DNA of 64,000 nt from Ceratotherium simum simum (GCF_000283155.1 NW_004454179.1:5345443-5409442), one strand, 5' to 3'; shown: positions 26,377 to 38,825, counted from the stretch's first letter. Numbers and translations: made by a program. Notes: generated from the sequence alone by a model not told the origin.

Positions 26377-26544
26377 CTTGATTAGAGATTTGCTGATGTT
26401 ATTAGTATTTATCTGAAAAATGTTTCCAACGATTGGGAGAGGAGTGGGGCCAGGTGGCAGCTTCCCTTTGGTGTAGCTTCGATTCCACAGAAAAAGGAGA
26501 ATCAAACAAGACAGACAAATCGACAGGACTGTGAAGACATCCAT
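26377..26544 (-). CDS. CYP2C: CYP2C exon 1 (codons 1-56)
   Basis: The exon encodes the N-terminal membrane anchor of a microsomal P450. It starts with Met-Asp followed by about 20 hydrophobic residues, then a short basic linker and the proline-rich hinge PPGPTPLP that precedes the catalytic domain. The ATG at 26544-26542 is chosen because it gives the standard 56-codon first exon and lies about 40 bp downstream of a TATA box. The exon ends in phase 0 at a GTAAGT donor (26376-26371). Intron 1, about 9.9 kb, follows and contains an antisense endogenous retrovirus. Confidence 0.95.
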
Positions 26545-26579
26545 TGTGTAAATGCAATGGAAATCTTAGAATCCAAAGG

Positions 26580-26590
26580 TTTTATAAATA
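26580..26590 (-). promoter_or_regulatory. TATA box of the CYP2C gene
   Basis: On the minus strand the sequence reads TATTTATAAAA about 36-46 bp upstream of the ATG. CYP2C genes use a TATA box close to the start codon with a very short 5' untranslated region, so spacing and sequence agree. The transcription start would lie within about 25 bp of the ATG. Confidence 0.7.
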
Positions 26591-26621
26591 CCATGTGCAA
26601 GCTGATCACCAAATCTGCACT

Positions 26622-26634
26622 AAGTCTTTGAACT
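26622..26634 (-). promoter_or_regulatory. Candidate HNF4-alpha DR1-type site
   Basis: The minus strand reads AGTTCAAAGACTT, which contains the CAAAG core of HNF4 DR1 elements (HPF-1 site). CYP2C promoters are known to be driven by HNF4-alpha from sites shortly upstream of the TATA box. The match is partial and the function is inferred. Confidence 0.35.
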
Positions 26635-26760
26635 TTTGAATAAATATTGTTTTATCTTTTGTGCACTTTGGCCTACAGGTGCACTAAACAAAAACAGTCA
26701 TCTTGATATTGATAAAGGTCTAAGTTTTCAGAGAAAATTCCAACTAAAAAAATAGCTCTC

Positions 26761-26960
26761 AAGGCCAGCCCGGTGGCGCAAGCGTTTGGGTGCACGCGCT
26801 CCACTGCGATGGCCCTGGGTCCGCCAGTTCAGATCCCGGGCACGCACCGATGCACTGCTTGACAGGCCATGCTGTGGTGGTGTCCCATATAAAGTAGAGG
26901 AAGATGGGCACAGATGTTAGCCCAGGGCCAGTCTTCCTCAGCAAAAAAAAAAAAAAAAAA
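26761..26960 (+). mobile_element. ERE SINE in the CYP2C proximal promoter
   Basis: It begins GGCCAGCCCGGTGGCGCAAG, has the GTTCAGATCCCGGGCACGC B-box region, the CATGCTGTGGTGGTGTCCCA core and the CCAGTCTTCCTCAGC end with an A19 tail. It lies about 0.2-0.4 kb upstream of the CYP2C start codon, inverted to the gene. No clear target duplication was found. Confidence 0.88.
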
Positions 26961-27519
26961 AACCTCACTTCTGCAGAGTTGGCCACATTTTAATAGTGAG
27001 ATTGAAAACTATCAGATTTTCAAAAGGCTGGAATTCATGCTCTCGATAAAGGATGAAGGAGAATATCTTTCGTGTCAGAATTCATCATCATATGAGCAGA
27101 AGAAGCACTCTCGTAATGTCTTTTCCAAGAAGATCCAGGGAAAGCCAGATTCAGAGACAGAAAGGAGGAGGCAGGGTAAACAGAAGGGTATAGGCAGCTG
27201 GTCTTGACTTAGAGAAGAGTAGACATATTCCAACTCTCTTGGCAGAGCCCTTTTATATATCTCACAAGTTCTGACAGCATTTACTCTCAAAGTGGGTGCA
27301 GGGTTAACAGAAAGTAGACAGAAGATAACAATCTACCAAGTCAAGGAAAGAAATCAATCAAACACAATAGTGGATAGTCCCTTGGTTGCAGGCACCCATC
27401 CCTTGCCTTGCACATCCATTTCCAATGAGGGTCCTAGAACCAGAGCTTACTTGCCTGTTCTTAGTTGGGAGAGGAAAGATGCTCCAGCATTCAATACTAT
27501 AAATATGTGAAAGTGTTAG
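26961..27519. other. Upstream flank of CYP2C, no feature seen
   Basis: Moderately GC-balanced sequence with no named repeat or convincing coding frame. Confidence 0.45.
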
Positions 27520-28440
27520 AAACACACGGGTATGAACAAAACTCTAAAGATATTTGAAGAAATTCAACAGCATAACAAACATTAAAATTAAAAATCATAA
27601 AAATAACCCCTGAAGAAGTTAACTTAGAGAAAACAGAAAAACGTTAAAATAGGTATAATATCATCAAATAAATTTCACCACATAAGAACATGTTATTAGA
27701 AAAAAGAAAAAGTTCTTGGAAATTAAGAATATGATTGCAAAAATATTTTCTAGAATAAACACTTATGCTTAGTAAAGACATATATTTACCTACAGTTTGA
27801 TTTACTTAGCTGGAAGATATTGGGAAAACAAGAGATTCCCCAAGAATAGAACACAAAATAATAACAATGAAAACCATAAACAAAGTTAAGTTTTATGCAC
27901 AATAGTTCTAAAAGTTCTAGTTCTATAAGTTCTAGTGACTTATAATAGGAGTTTCTAGGAGAGAGAACAAATAAATGTAAAAAGAAGCAAAGGATGTTGA
28001 AGAAAATTTACCTAAACTGATGAAAAATCCAAAAGATCCACCGAGTTCTAAGTAGGATTAATGTAAAACAAAAAAAAAAACCTTCCACAATCTTGTGAAA
28101 CCTGAGAACATCAAGAAACACAACAACAAAACCCTGAGAAGTTTTAGATGGGAAAAGGAATTTATAAAGAATGAGACATGGTTTAAAATAAAGCTTCCTG
28201 TATACAATGCTTACAAATGATAGACTATAGTGGAGTACAGTCTTCAAACATACAACAGGAAATAATTTTCAAAGTTACTATTCTCTGCAAGGTAAATAGA
28301 ATTCAAATATAATGTTAAAATACAGACATTTTTGTACCTGTAAACATTGACACATTTTATAATCTTGAAGCCATTTCAGAAATAATTACTTGAAAAGAAG
28401 TCCAACAAAATAAAAATATATCCAAGGAAAGGGAGAATGG
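27520..28440 (+). repeat. Decayed L1/HAL1 ORF1-like sequence
   Basis: A-rich sequence with blocks such as GATCCACCGAGTTCTAAGTAGG near 28036 recalls the L1 ORF1 'CCCACCGAGT' region. No open frame survives. The remainder to 28786 is AT-rich and unassigned. Confidence 0.35.
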
Positions 28441-28800
28441 GTGATACAAAAAGAATACTGTGCAAAAGACCAGTGTAATTTTTTGAGTCTAAATTATGAT
28501 TCATAATGTGGGAGTAAAGCTTAAAGAAATTATTAAGTTATTGTTATAAAGTAAACAATTTCATTAAGTTATTTTATAAGCAAATTACTGTTTATTTTAT
28601 AAGAAAAAATTATAAAATTCTAGATGTTTTCAACAAAATATGCAAAATATAGAATAAAGGGATTTGTCAGCATTCTGAGAGCTGTGTGTCTTCCTCTCGT
28701 AGTAAGGCAATTGGTACTAATTCTCATCTTTGATTGTATAGATACATACAAACAATTAAAATATAAAATTTGTTAACTAAAAGTTTAAAGTACAGCACCT

Positions 28801-29674
28801 ACCTGAACAGACATTTCTCCAAAGAAGATATACAGATGGCCAACAGACACATGAAAAGATGTTCAAAATCACTAACTATCAGGGAAATGCAAATCAAAAC
28901 TACAATGAGATATCACCTCACGCCCGTCAGAATGGCTTTAATTAACAAGACAGGAAACAACATGTGTTGGAGAGGATGTGGAGAGAAGGGAACTCTCATA
29001 CACTGCTGGTGGGAGTGCAAACTGGTGCAGCCACTATGGAAAACAGTATGGAGATTCCTCAAAAAATCAAGGATAGAACTACCATATGATCCAGCTATTC
29101 CACTGTTGGGTATTTATCCAAAGAACTTGAAAACACCAATTTGCAAAGGTACATGCACCCATGTGTTCATTGCAGCCTTATTCACAATAGCCAAGACTTG
29201 GAAGCAACCTAAGTGCCCATCAAGGGACGAATGGATAAAGAAGCTGTGGTATATATACACAATGGAATACTACTTAGCCATAAGAAACGACGAAATCCAG
29301 CCATTTGTGACAACATGGATGGACATTGAGGGTATAATGCAAAGTGAAATAAGTCAGAGGGAGAAGGCCAAATACCATATGATTTCCTTCATTAAGTAGT
29401 AGATAATAACAACAATAAACAAACACATAGGGACAGAGATTGGATTGGTGGTTACCAGAGGGGAAGAGGGGAGGGAGGAGGGTGAAAGGGATAATTCGGT
29501 ACATGTGTGTGGTGATGGGTTGTAATTAGTATTTTGGTGGTGAACATGATGTAGTCCATGCAGAAATAGAAGTACAATGATGTACACCTGAAATTTTTGC
29601 AATGTTATAAACCAATGTTACTGTAATAAACAAAAAATTAAAAAAAATAAAATAAAATAAAATAAAAAAATAAT
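28801..29674 (+). mobile_element. 5'-truncated young L1
   Basis: The ORF2 C-terminus is open from the truncation to 29399 ([15 protein letters not shown] motif and the [16 protein letters not shown] end). It is followed by a G-rich 3' UTR and an (AAAAT)n tail at 29640-29673. The insertion is flanked by a 14-bp duplication (AAAGTACAGCACCT at 28787-28800, AAAGTGCAGCACCT at 29675-29688). It cannot retrotranspose. Confidence 0.92.
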
Positions 29675-29688
29675 AAAGTGCAGCACCT

Positions 29689-30185
29689 AAAACAAAATAG
29701 CTTTCTCTTTAGTAGAGGTAAAGCAAAATGAAATGAATAAATCTTGATCAATCCAGCTAACGGCGGTATAAAAGCATGAGGCCTAGTAAGCACGAGATGA
29801 AAATCATCAGGTGAGGGACCATGACTTCTCATTTCCTGCAAAGACTGGATGGGTATTTAAAAGAAGCACCTCCTGAATATACTGCCCAATGACCCATATG
29901 AACCAAATAAACATGAAAGCTAAAAGCAAATTCTGTGTATCAAAAGTTAAGCGTAAAATAACAATGATGAAAACTACTACATTAAGTGGTATGGACAATA
30001 GTTCTAGAGGGTTCTTCATTCCTACTGAGTACATCAATAACATTTATTTTGGATAAACATTCAAAATTTTTTGAATATTTAAATATCCTAATTTCATAAA
30101 ATAGCTACATCTACATCCAGCAAGCATATAACCAACACCACAAGATTGAATGAAGAAATATTTTAGAAGCTCTTCTGTACCAGAT
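29689..30185. other. Intergenic, no feature seen
   Basis: AT-rich; nothing recognised on either strand. Confidence 0.45.
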
Positions 30186-30340
30186 ATTTTCCACCCTGTT
30201 AGCTCACTTAATCTTCAAAAACTGCTTTGTAATAGAAATGTTTAGGCTGAGTTACCTTGAAAGACTCAGATATCTCCCTGCCCAGTTGATAAAGGGTAGG
30301 ACTGGAATTTGAACCTGGGACACCTGACACATCACACATG
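30186..30340 (+). repeat. MIR SINE relic
   Basis: TTAGCTCACTTAATCTTCAAAAAC start and GGGTAGGACTGGAATTTGAACC end match the MIR core and tail. Confidence 0.6.
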
Positions 30341-30904
30341 CCAATTATAATTTCAGAAAAGAAGGAATGAGTGCCCATATGACAGCAGCCTGGAGGGAAA
30401 CAAGTCCCCATCTTGGCAGCCATGCATATATAGAGCCCAGTACAGGACCTCCAATGTTGCTTAGTCTTCTACGTTGCTGATGATGAACTGTGCTCAGTCC
30501 TACAGCAGGAAGAGTCAATCTAGAGGAAGTCAGAAGCAGGTCCTGAGAGACAAGAGCCTCCCTCCATAGCTTCTGTAGCTGCAGAGAAGCAAGGCTAATA
30601 AGCAGTCACTAGATATGAGAGCTTAGGGTGGAGAATGGGGAACAAAGTACTTCAAAAATACCTCAGTCTGGAAAGACCACCATGCGCAGATTCCACACAC
30701 AAGACATAATAGATTTGATCAGCACCAAATGTAATAAAATCAAAAGGCCACATTATAAGACATAAGAGAACCTAATTTAAAAAGTCTTCTGTGAAACCAC
30801 TATTAGATTTTTTAATCAAGTGCCTTGAATTTTAAACTGCTTTTTTAAAAGAAAATAAATTACTATCCTTAATTCAAAAAGAATAATTGTGTTTATTTGT
30901 AGCA
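30341..30904. other. Intergenic, no feature seen
   Basis: No coding or named repeat signal. Confidence 0.4.
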
Positions 30905-31115
30905 CTCTGTCAAGTTTATGAAGCACTTTTGTGAATATCTTATTATTTGAATTTTATAATCAACCAATGAAACAGGTATTTTTTGCCTATTTTACACATG
31001 AGGAAAACGAAAATCAGAATAAAAAGGATTCACCCAAATTTCCACTTTAAAGAGAGAGTAAACACTCCAACTCTGATTTTCTAACTTGTGAACTCTGCAC
31101 TGAAAAGTATTTTAA
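30905..31115 (+). repeat. MIR SINE relic
   Basis: CTATTTTACACATGAGGAAAACG and the flanking blocks follow the MIR core. Confidence 0.6.
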
Positions 31116-31410
31116 TTCAATGACATTAAACAACCTGTGCTGAGAATTATTATGTATCTTGTAGTCTCAGTTTGGCATTAAACAACTAGTGTAAAATTAA
31201 AGAGTTACTGAGTCAATAATTTCACCATGGGCTAATAAAAGTGAGAGTTCAGAAAACTTTGTCCCTTTGTAATCTTTAGAACTCCAGGAAGCCAGGATTC
31301 AAAGATTCAAAGAAAAGGAGGGACTAGCTGTTCAATCTTATGTCTGATGTATACTGTCTGATGACATTTCTGATCCTGGGAGAACAGCAGATTTTAAAAC
31401 AATATGTATT

Positions 31411-31521
31411 TTCTCTCTCTTNNNNNNNNNNNNNNNNNNNNNNNNNNNNNNNNNNNNNNNNNNNNNNNNNNNNNNNNNNNNNNNNNNNNNNNNNNNNNNN
31501 NNNNNNNNNNNNNNNNNNNNN

Positions 31522-31579
<58 letters not shown>
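31411..31579. repeat. (CT)n microsatellite interrupted by a 100-N assembly gap
   Basis: CT repeats abut the gap on both sides (31411-31421 and 31522-31579). The run of exactly 100 N at 31422-31521 is a conventional placeholder, so the true repeat length is unknown. Confidence 0.9.
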
Positions 31580-31582
<3 letters not shown>

Positions 31583-31704
31583 TTTCTTCACAGCAATCTC
31601 TTTGCCTGAGAAAATTGTGTGTTAGCTCTGTCTATGTGACTTTTCTGGGGATTCAACACCTGGCCATTTTACTCTTCATGAAAGAAAGAAAACATAAAAA
31701 TAAT

Positions 31705-31855
31705 TGAGCTGAAACAGATCTTAGAAATCATCTAATGAGATTTCTTACTTCCTTGTTTCAAGAGCACTGTAATAATAGCTCAGAGAGGCAAAGACCTTTG
31801 CCCATAGTCACACAGTGTGTTGACATCAGAGCTACTAGTTGAAGGGTCTTTGTTT
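31705..31855 (+). repeat. MIR SINE relic
   Basis: GCTCAGAGAGGCAAAGACCTTTGCCCATAGTCACACAG is the conserved MIR core; a flanking 5' part is also readable. Confidence 0.65.
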
Positions 31856-32486
31856 CCTCAAATGTAAGATTTTTTAAGTAATCTGAATCTAAAAAAACTT
31901 TAAACATAATATTCAACGTAGGAAACCCTTGCTTTTGATTTAAACTCTCTCTTATACACAAACATGAGAGAGCTGAAATGTTGTGAGAGTTGGTGATAAC
32001 CTGTCTTACCCCAGATGGTAGAAACATCAAAGTTTAGGGAGCAGCATTCTTTTACCTGAAACCCTTAATCAGAGCTCAAAAAGAAACTGAGCTATTAATC
32101 CAAGACATATTTTCTTGCATTTTGCTCTTGGTGACCATCAAAATCCTTAACAAAGAATATATGGGAATATTTGAGTACGGAATATACTTTCTGGTTACCC
32201 TCGCTGGGATTCTAGTTTGTGGGTAGGTAGAAGAGAGGCATAAGTACACGTTAAAAATCATCCTATCCCCCAAGTGGGCATTGTTCGGTGACAAGAGGGA
32301 CTTCCCAGCTAGAAAGAGTTCCCTCACCAGGAAAGGAAGAAGTGAGCAGCTAGCTTCTCCAGCTTTTTGGGTCACCACACAAAGATCCAGCTTCTGTTTC
32401 TCTCCACGCAGACTGGCAAAGCTGAGATGATAGGGATGGCTGGGATCAAAGAAGAAAAGCAGAGTCTATTAATAGCAACCACACAG
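31856..32486. other. Intergenic, no feature seen
   Basis: No supported coding or repeat assignment. Confidence 0.4.
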
Positions 32487-33940
32487 CAGGAGTGATTATA
32501 ATTCACAGTGACCTTCTCAGCAGACAAACTCAGCAGATTTCTCCATTGACAAAACGAACAGCCAGCACAGCTGTCTTGGACACCCTGCAGCTTACACCAG
32601 ATTTTGCCACACAGGTTTTCATATTTGCTGATGCCAAGTGCTGGAGTCCCTCCCCACTCCCTGCTGCTCCCAAGCCCGAGTCTGAGAATGACAACAGAAC
32701 CCAGCTCAGGCCTCTGCTGTTGTGTGAGTGCAAGACACCAACCTGAAACCCCCCACAGCTGACACCCACACTAGGTGCACACTTGGACCTAGCCTCTCCA
32801 GCTGAGCACCTGCATGTCCCCAGCCCAACCGCCATCACTGGCCTCCATTGCAGTGCACACACTGGGGTCAGAGTGTGCAGCCACATACAGTATGCTGGCA
32901 GTCAAGGCCTCCACAGCTGTTTGTGGGTCTCGATCAGGCCCTGTCTTCTGTCACTGGCCTGCATCATCACATAATCCTGTAGCTAGCCCTTTCAGCTGTG
33001 CACCCATGTGCCTCCAGCCTAACCCCTATCACAGACCTTCACTGCCTTACACATAGCTGGGGAGAGAGTGTGCAGCCATGGGAAGGCATGTCAACAGCCA
33101 GGGCCCCAGCAACTGCCAGTGAGGCCTTAGTTGGCTTAAATGTTGCTGCGTACCTTGGCCCCTACACACTGCATGTGTGTCTGCACTTGGTCTTGCCCAC
33201 ACATAGCATCTGCAGCTGGCTCCTGCAGCTGAGTTTGTGCACATCACTGCCTCTGGCCACCACTGATGCCTGCTTAGCCCTCTAGCCTCTGGTGCAGGCA
33301 CTGAAGACCTCTGTCATTGCTCACGAGGGTCCACACAGCTGTGAAAGCTGTGGACCCCCACTGCCTGAGCTGAACAGACATCATGGCTCCTCAGACTTAG
33401 TGCTGCCATGTGCTCCACTTCACGCCTTTCTCCACTTGACTTGGGGTCACAGCATACTCCAGCATGCCACCACCCTCAGGTGAAAGTCTTCTCCTACCAA
33501 AATCAGTCCATATAGACTGGAAGTGGGGACTGATTTTTCAGATGTGCAAACACCAATGCGAGGCTCCAGGGATCATGAAGAATAAGGGGGAAATGAGTCC
33601 ACTGAAGGACTACAATAAATCTCCAGTAACTGGCCCCAAAGAAATGGAGATCCAAGAATTGCCCAATAAAAGAATTATAAATAATTGTTCTAAAGATGCT
33701 CAGAGAGCTACAGGAGAGCACAGATAAAAAACTTTATGATGTGAAGAAACAATAAAAGCATAAAATAAGAAGTGCAACAAAAAGACAGAAAACATGAAAA
33801 AGTACCAAAGAGAAATTTGGGGGCTGAAGAAAACATGGAATGAATCGGAGAATTCAATAGAGAGTTTCAATAGCTGCACCTAAAATTATATAATGTATAA
33901 ACCAATGTTAGCTCAATAAAAATATAGTAAAATATTAAAA
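32487..33940 (+). repeat. L1 5' UTR joined to an L1 3' end (internally deleted L1)
   Basis: A GC-rich, CA/TG-rich block with imperfect internal repetition (32490-33480) has the character of an old L1 5' promoter region. It is followed by ORF1-like A-rich sequence (33600-33877), which jumps directly to the L1 3' terminal block ATAAACCAATGTTAGCTC at 33898. Almost all of ORF1 and ORF2 are missing. Confidence 0.45.
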
Positions 33941-34235
33941 AAATGATTTTCTTAAAATACACATATAAGCAGCATAATATTCTTGAATCATTTACATAAA
34001 TTTGAGAAGTTTTAGATCTTTTGATTTTTACTGATAGCTGAGTTCTTTTCAAAACACACTTACATTACCTCAGATATATTTACACTAAATTGAAAGTGAG
34101 CAAATTAATGACAAAAACATATTTTTAATCTGTCTTCAGAAAGGAGAACATGTCAGGTGTTTGTATTCAGTGCTGATGTTTCCTTAATGGATTCATATTG
34201 TTTTATAAAATATACAGTTTCAAAAAATATTTTTA

Positions 34236-37200
34236 AAAATAGAAAACATGAAAAATAACCAAACTAAACTTTTGGAGCTGAAGAATTCAACTGAACTGAA
34301 GAATTCAATAGAGAATTTCAATATCAGATTGGAACAAGCAGAGGAAAGAATCAGAAAGCAAGAAGACAGGTCAATTGAAATTATCAGTTCAGAGGAGTAA
34401 AAAGAAACGACAATAAAAAAAATGAAGAAAGCTCATGGGATCTGTAGCACACTTTCAAGGGGAATAATGTATGCATTATTGGGGTCTCAGAAGGAGAAGA
34501 GAGGGGAAAAAGGGGAAAAGGGTTATTTAAAGAAATAATGACTGACAACTTCTCAAACCTGGGAAGAGATTTGGACATCCAGGTTCATGAAGCTAATAGA
34601 TCTCCCCAAAATTTCAATCCAAAATGATATTCTCCAAAACACAAATAATGAAACTGCTTAAAATCAAAGAAAAAGAGAGAATTTTGAAAACAGCAAGAGA
34701 AAATATATTTCTTTCATAAAAGGAACCCCCATAAGGCTATCAGCAAATTTCTCAAAGAGACCTTGCAGACCAGGAGAGAATGGGATGATATACTCAAATT
34801 GCTGAAGAAAGAATCTTCCAACAAAGAATACTTTACCAGCAAAGTTATCCTTCAGCAATGAAAGCGAGATAAAGACTTTCCCAATAAACAAAAACTGAGG
34901 GAATTCATCAACGCTAAATCTGCTTTACAAAAACTGCTGAAAAGAGTCCTTCAAGTGGAAACCAAAGGATACTAACAAGAAACATGAGAACACATGAATT
35001 TATACAACATACTGGTAAAGGTAAGCATATAATCAGAATCAGAGAACTCTGATACAGTAATACGGTGATTTGTTTACTACTTAACTCCAGTAAGCTTAGA
35101 TGTAAACCATACTTTAGACCAAACGGTCCTATACCAGACATATACAGAACTTGTCATTCAACATCAGCAGAATACACATTCTTCCTAAGTGCACAAAGAA
35201 CATTCTCTAGGATAGATTGTATGATAGGTCACGTATCAAGTCTAATAAAAATCATACAAATTATCTTTTCCATGCACAGTGGTATGAACTAGAAATCAAT
35301 AAGAGGAGGAGATTAATAAACTCACAAATATATGAAAATGAAATTACAAATGCCTGAACAAAGATGACAGAAGAAAATCAAAAGAGAACTCAAAAAAAAA
35401 ATACCATAAAATGAAAAAAATTGAAGCACAACATATCAAAACCTGTGGGATGCTGCAAAAGCACTGCTAAGAGACAAATTTATAGTGATAAACACCTACA
35501 TTTAGGAAATTAAAACATATTGAATAAACAAATACCTTTACATCTCCACAAACTAGAAAAAGAACAAACAAATCCCAAAGTATAAACATTTGAGGAGAAA
35601 TAAAGTAAGCAGTTACAGAAAAACAATAGAAAAAATCAATAAAACAGCTTTGGTTTTTTTAAAAGATCAACAAAATTAACAAACTCTTAGAGTGATTAAC
35701 TAAGAAAAAAAAGAGAAGACTCAAAGAAATAATATGAGAAAAGAAAGAGGAGACATTATAACTGAGGTCACAGAAATAGATAGGATTATAAGAGACTACT
35801 ATTAAACATTACATGCCCACAAATTTGATAACCCATAAGAAATGAATAAATTCCTAGGAATATACTGCCTACCAAGAATGAATTATGAAGAAATAAGAAA
35901 TCTAAGCAGATTAATAACAAATAAAAAGATTGAATCAGTAATTAAAAACTTCCCAACAAACAAAAGCCCAGGATCAGATGGCTTACTGGTCAATTCTACC
36001 AAATACTTAAAAAGAGTTAACACCAATCCTTCTCAAACTTTTCCAAAACCAATCCTTCCCCAACTTTTCCAAAAAAAAGAATATGAGGGAAAATTTCCAA
36101 ATTTATTTTATGAAGTCAGCATTACCTTGATACCAGAGCTAGAAAAGAAAAGAAAATTACAGGCTAATGTTGTTAATGAACGTAGATGCAAAAGCCCTCA
36201 ACAAATTACTAGCCGACTGAATTCAGCATCATATTAAAAGATCTATACCATGATCAAGTGGGATTTAACTCAGGGATGTGAAGATGGTTCAATATGCACA
36301 AATCAATTAATGTGACACACTACATTAACAGACTGAAGGACAAAAACCACATGATCTTCTCAATACATGCAGAAAAAGCATCTGACAAAAATCAACACCA
36401 CTTCATGGTAAAAACTCTAAACAAACTAGGTATAGAAAGAATTTACCTCACAATAAAGATCAAATGTGAAAATTCCACAGCAAAATTAGACTCAATGGGG
36501 AAAAACTGAAAGCTTTTCTTCTAAGATCAGAAGCAAGGCAAGGATGTCCACTGTCACCATTTCTATTCAACATAATTCTAGAAGTCCTAGCCAGAGCAAT
36601 TAGAAAAGAAAAAGAAATAAAAGATATCCAAATCAGAAAGGAAGAAGCAAAATTATTTCTGCTTACAAATGTCATGAATTTATATGTAGAAAACACTAAT
36701 ACTCTAAACAAACCAACAAACAAAAAACTGTTAGAACTAAAACAAATTCAGCAAAGCAGCAGGATAAAAATTCAACACGCAAAAATCAGTTGTATTTCAA
36801 CATACTAACAATGAACTATTCAAAAAGGAAATTAAGAAAACAATCGCATTTACAGTAGCATCAAAATAAATAAAATACTTGGGAATAAACTTAACGAAGG
36901 AAATGAAAGACTTGTATACTGAAAACTAAAAAACCGTGATGAAACAAATTAAAGGAGACACAAGTAAATGAAAAGACATACCATGCTCAAGTATTGTACG
37001 ACTTATTATTAAAACGACCATGCTCTCCAGAGAAACCTACAGATTCAATGCAATCTCTATCAAAAAGTCAACGGCATTTTTTGCAGAAATACAAAAAAGC
37101 ATCCTAAAATTCATATGGAACCACAAAAGACTGGATAGTCAAAATGATCCTGAGAAAGAACAAATATGGAGGCATCACACTTCCTGATTTCAAAATATAT

Positions 37201-38219
37201 TACCAAGCTACAACAATCAAAATAGTATGGTACTGCCATAAAACAGAAATATATACCAATGGAACAGAATAAAGAGCCCAAAAATAAACCCATGAATAAA
37301 CAGTCAAGTTATCTTGAACAAAAGTGCCAAGAATACACAATGGGGAAACGATAGTCTCTACAATGAATGGTGTTGAGAAGACAGGATCGCTACATACAAA
37401 AGAATGAAATTGGACCCTTATCATAGACTATATACAAAAATTAACTCGTAAAGGATTACAAAATTAACCATAAGACCTGAAACCATGAAAATCCTAGAAG
37501 AAAACATAAGGGAAATCTTCATGACATTAGTCTTGACAATGATTTCTGGAATATGGCACCAAAACCACAGGCAAGAAATAAAAATTAGACGAGTGGAACT
37601 ACATCAAACTAAAAAACTTATATACAGCAAAGGAAACAATCAACAGAGTGAAAATGCAACCCACAGAGTGGGAGGAAATATTTGCAAACCATATATTTGA
37701 TAAGAGGTTAATATCCAAAATGTATAAGAAACTCCTACAACTAAAGAGCCAAGAAAAACAACAAAAAAACCCACAGATAACTTTATTACAAAATAAGCTA
37801 AGGACTTGAACATTTTCCCAAAGAACACGTACAAATAGCCAGTGGGTGTATGAAAAGATATTCAATGTCACTAATTACCATGCATATGCAAATCAAAACC
37901 ACAATGAGATATCCCCTCAACTTGTTAGGATGGCTGTTATCAAAATGTCAAAAGATAAAAAATATTGTCCAGGATGTGGACAAAAGGGAACACTTGTACA
38001 CTGTTGGTATAAATATAAATTGGTAAGCCACTACTTAAAACAGTATGGAGGTTCCTCAAAAAAGTAAAACTAGAACTACCACATGATCTAGCAAGAATTG
38101 AAATCAGGATTCAAAGAGATATCTGCACTCCCATGTTTATTGCAGCATTCTTTACAATAGCTAAGATAGGGAAACAACCTAAATCTGCACCGACAGATGA
38201 AGGGAAAAAGAAAATGTGA

Positions 38220-38257
<38 letters not shown>

Positions 38258-38640
38258 CACAATGGAATATTATTTGGCCTTAAAGAAGAAGGAAATCCTG
38301 CCATGGGGACAACATGGAAAAACCTGGAGGAAACTATGCTAAGTGAAATAAGCCAGTCACAGAAGGACAAATACTGTGTGACTTAATTTAAATGAAGTAT
38401 CTAAAATAGTCCAACTCATAGAAACAGGGTAGAATGGTCTTTGCCAGGGGCTTGGGGGAGGAGAAAATAGGGAGTTGCTGTTCAATGAGTGATGAGTTTC
38501 AGTCATGCAAGATGAAAAATTCTAGAGATCTGCTGTACAACTTTGCATCTATAGTTAACAATACCGTATTTTGCACTAAAAATTTAAGAGGATAGATCTC
38601 AAGCGTTCTTACTACAATATAAATAAAAAAATAAAGGTTA
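34236..38640 (+). repeat. Long old L1 element, decayed
   Basis: An ORF1-like region (34236-34980) is followed by ORF2 endonuclease and reverse-transcriptase remnants: 35065-35292, 35842-36237 with KSPGSDGL, and 36294-36509. Then come C-terminal fragments (37485-38067) and a 3' UTR to about 38640. Frames are broken many times. A (TG)n(TA)n microsatellite lies at 38219-38258 within it. The preceding 33941-34235 is unassigned AT-rich sequence. Confidence 0.8.
38219..38258. repeat. (TG)n(TA)n microsatellite
   Basis: Alternating GT then AT dinucleotides that expanded from the TATATATACACAATGG block of the L1 3' region. Confidence 0.85.
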
Positions 38641-38825
38641 GCTACAATCAAATCACCATTCACAGAAACAATAACTATAGTTATTATGAATAACTACATT
38701 TTGTTATATGTTTATGTGTGTGTATATATATATAAAATCTTTGTTTTCTTCCATTTCTTAACCTATCATATAACATACGTTAATAATAGTTAACTTTACA
38801 ACACAATATTTAAGTTACAGGATAT

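Noticed and set aside
28770..29399. 209-codon open frame as a possible host gene
   Set aside because: It is the C-terminal part of L1 ORF2, repeated at 39590-40158 and 51905-52237, with an L1 3' UTR and target duplication.
31340..31625. Ser-Leu and Arg-Glu repeat proteins
   Set aside because: These are translations of a (CT)n microsatellite and a gap.
32492..33483. Cluster of overlapping frames on both strands in GC-rich DNA
   Set aside because: Overlap on both strands with no codon bias is a base-composition effect in an L1 5' region.
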